Source: Ilumatobacteraceae bacterium
GTDB taxonomy: Bacteria > Actinomycetota > Acidimicrobiia > Acidimicrobiales > Ilumatobacteraceae
Length of the DNA: 5,764 bases
Direction: 5' to 3'
NCBI GenBank assembly: GCA_016650435.1
Contig: JAENVT010000167.1
Span: 1 to 5,764 of the forward strand
Below the pieces are notes generated by a model. It ran no database searches, was not told the origin of the DNA, and saw nothing but the letters and a program-made list of their open reading frames with translations. Every line of letters begins with the position of its first letter. The first letter of the stretch is position 1. The position numbers were made by a program, and so were the translations under genes. Of this stretch, positions 4,636 to 5,764 are shown piece after piece.

Positions 4636-5764
4636 ATCGGCAGCAGCGTCAGTTCGGGCTCGTCACTTTCGAGTCGCTGCAGTCGATAGCGATTTTCGAA
4701 CAGTGCCACCAGCGCGCCATCGCCGCGGGTGAGGACGCGAATCCCTCCGATGCGACGCAACCGTTCGCTCGACTCCTTGTCGGTCAGCCGGATGGCTTGA
4801 TACGGAGCCGACACGATCTCGGTGGGTGCTCCGAATTCGCTGCCAAGCCGGTAGGCGAACACCTCGAATTGCAGTTCGCCCACCGCAGCGAGGATTGTCT
4901 CGGACTCGCCGAAGTCGGGATCGCGCAAGACCTGCACGACACCCTCCTCGTCGAGTTGGGCGAGTCCCTTTCGGAACTGCTTGAAGCGACCGTTGTCGAG
5001 TGGACGAGCCTTGGCGAAGACTTCTGGCGAGAACTTGGGGATCGGCGGGAACTCGACGGCCAGGCCCGCGTAGCCGGCGTCGTACAACGTGTCGCCGAGT
5101 TGAACGCCGGTGGCATTCACCAGTCCGACGACGTCGCCGGGGAAGGCCTCGTCGACCGTCTCGCGGTCCGGCCCGAACGCGGTCGTCGCGTACTTCGTGG
5201 TGATGTCGCGTCCGGTGCGATGGTTGGTGACGCTCATGCCGCGCTCGAAACGACCCGAGCAGATTCGGGCGAAGGCGATTCGGTCGCGGTGTGATGGATC
5301 CATGTTGGCCTGGACCTTGAAGACGAACGCCGAGAACGGACTGTCGAGCTCGCGTGGCTCGTCTTTGCGATCAAATCGCGGCGACGGTGATGGTGCCATC
5401 TCGATGACGGAATCGAGCAACAAGCGCACGCCGAAGTTGGTCAGCGCCGACCCGACGAACACGGGCGTCGACTGACCGGCGAGGAACGACGGCATGTCGA
5501 CGTTGGCGCCGATCGCGTCGAGCAACTCGCACTGATCCAGCGCCGCCTTCCACGCCGCACCGTGCTCGGCGCTGCCCGCCGCGCTGGCAATGTGGAGATC
5601 GGTGGTCTCCTCGGCAGCGGCCGATGCGCCGCGAGCCGTTCGGGTGAACCGCGTGTAGCGGCCCGTGCGCCTGTCGATCAATCCTTGGAACTCCTCGCCA
5701 TCGCCGACGGGCCAGGTGACCGGAGTCGGTCGAAGTTGGATCTGCTTCTCGATCTCGTCGAGCA
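4623..5764 (-). CDS. prfC: Peptide chain release factor 3 (RF3), 5'-truncated
   Basis: The minus-strand frame is open to the window edge, so the gene starts beyond 5764; 379 residues are visible out of about 530. RF3 is the translational GTPase that removes RF1/RF2 from the ribosome after peptide release. Visible parts, numbered from the edge: the end of the G domain with the RF3-typical PVTWPVGDGEEFQG (14-27) and the G5-like FVGSALTNFGVRLLLDS (102-118); then domain II with SPFSAFVFKVQANMDPSHRDRIAFARICSG, GDVVGLVNATGVQLGDTLY and PPIPKFSPEVFAKARPLD; then domain III with GGVQ-like DEEGVVQVLRDPD and AVGELQFEVFAYRLGSEFGAPTE. The P-loop and switch regions lie outside the window. The VTWPVG and SALTNFGV signatures separate RF3 from EF-G, TypA and tetracycline-protection proteins. 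The stop TAA ends at 4623. Confidence 0.95.
   Translation of the reverse strand, partial: LDEIEKQIQLRPTPVTWPVGDGEEFQGLIDRRTGRYTRFTRTARGASAAAEETTDLHIASAAGSAEHGAAWKAALDQCELLDAIGANVDMPSFLAGQSTPVFVGSALTNFGVRLLLDSVIEMAPSPSPRFDRKDEPRELDSPFSAFVFKVQANMDPSHRDRIAFARICSGRFERGMSVTNHRTGRDITTKYATTAFGPDRETVDEAFPGDVVGLVNATGVQLGDTLYDAGYAGLAVEFPPIPKFSPEVFAKARPLDNGRFKQFRKGLAQLDEEGVVQVLRDPDFGESETILAAVGELQFEVFAYRLGSEFGAPTEIVSAPYQAIRLTDKESSERLRRIGGIRVLTRGDGALVALFENRYRLQRLESDEPELTLLPIVAG

Overview
This is a GC-rich, gene-dense chromosomal window. Codon use is strongly biased to G/C in third positions and starts are often GTG. The gene content is ordinary housekeeping and metabolism, with no sign of phage, transposon, CRISPR or plasmid functions. 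Protein style and base composition suggest an actinobacterium, possibly of the Acidimicrobiia type. That placement is an inference from style, not from a marker gene.

Layout, left to right. Positions 1-1197 (+) hold the 3' part of a PLP-dependent class III aminotransferase carrying an odd four-cysteine loop. Its stop codon lies inside a 15-bp tandem repeat (1195-1239) that also writes a 19-codon mini-ORF of repeated MSRNT (1194-1253). A small 85-codon hypothetical gene follows (1256-1513). A 96-bp intergenic region (1514-1609) holds a palindrome, a direct repeat and a strong Shine-Dalgarno site. It leads to a siroheme sulfite/nitrite reductase (1610-3400), whose last 13 bases overlap a DUF4202-type gene (3388-3999). 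A 150-bp gap with two hairpins (4000-4149) separates these from a GNAT acetyltransferase (4150-4614). Peptide chain release factor 3 (prfC) reads toward it on the minus strand and runs off the right edge (4623-5764), leaving 8 bases between the two stops.

How the genes work together. The clearest unit is the reductase plus DUF4202 pair, which looks like a two-gene translationally coupled operon for assimilatory sulfite (or nitrite) reduction with an accessory protein of unknown function. No cysH, cysDN, siroheme-synthesis or ferredoxin gene is present in the window, so the substrate is not fixed by context. The aminotransferase, GNAT and prfC look like unrelated neighbours.

Most worth a second look: both lobes of the reductase keep a complete C-x5-C / C-x3-C cysteine quartet; the conserved His-bearing DUF4202 protein is coupled to it; and the start/stop-bearing tandem repeat sits at the aminotransferase/85-aa gene junction. 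I saw no wholly new multi-gene system.
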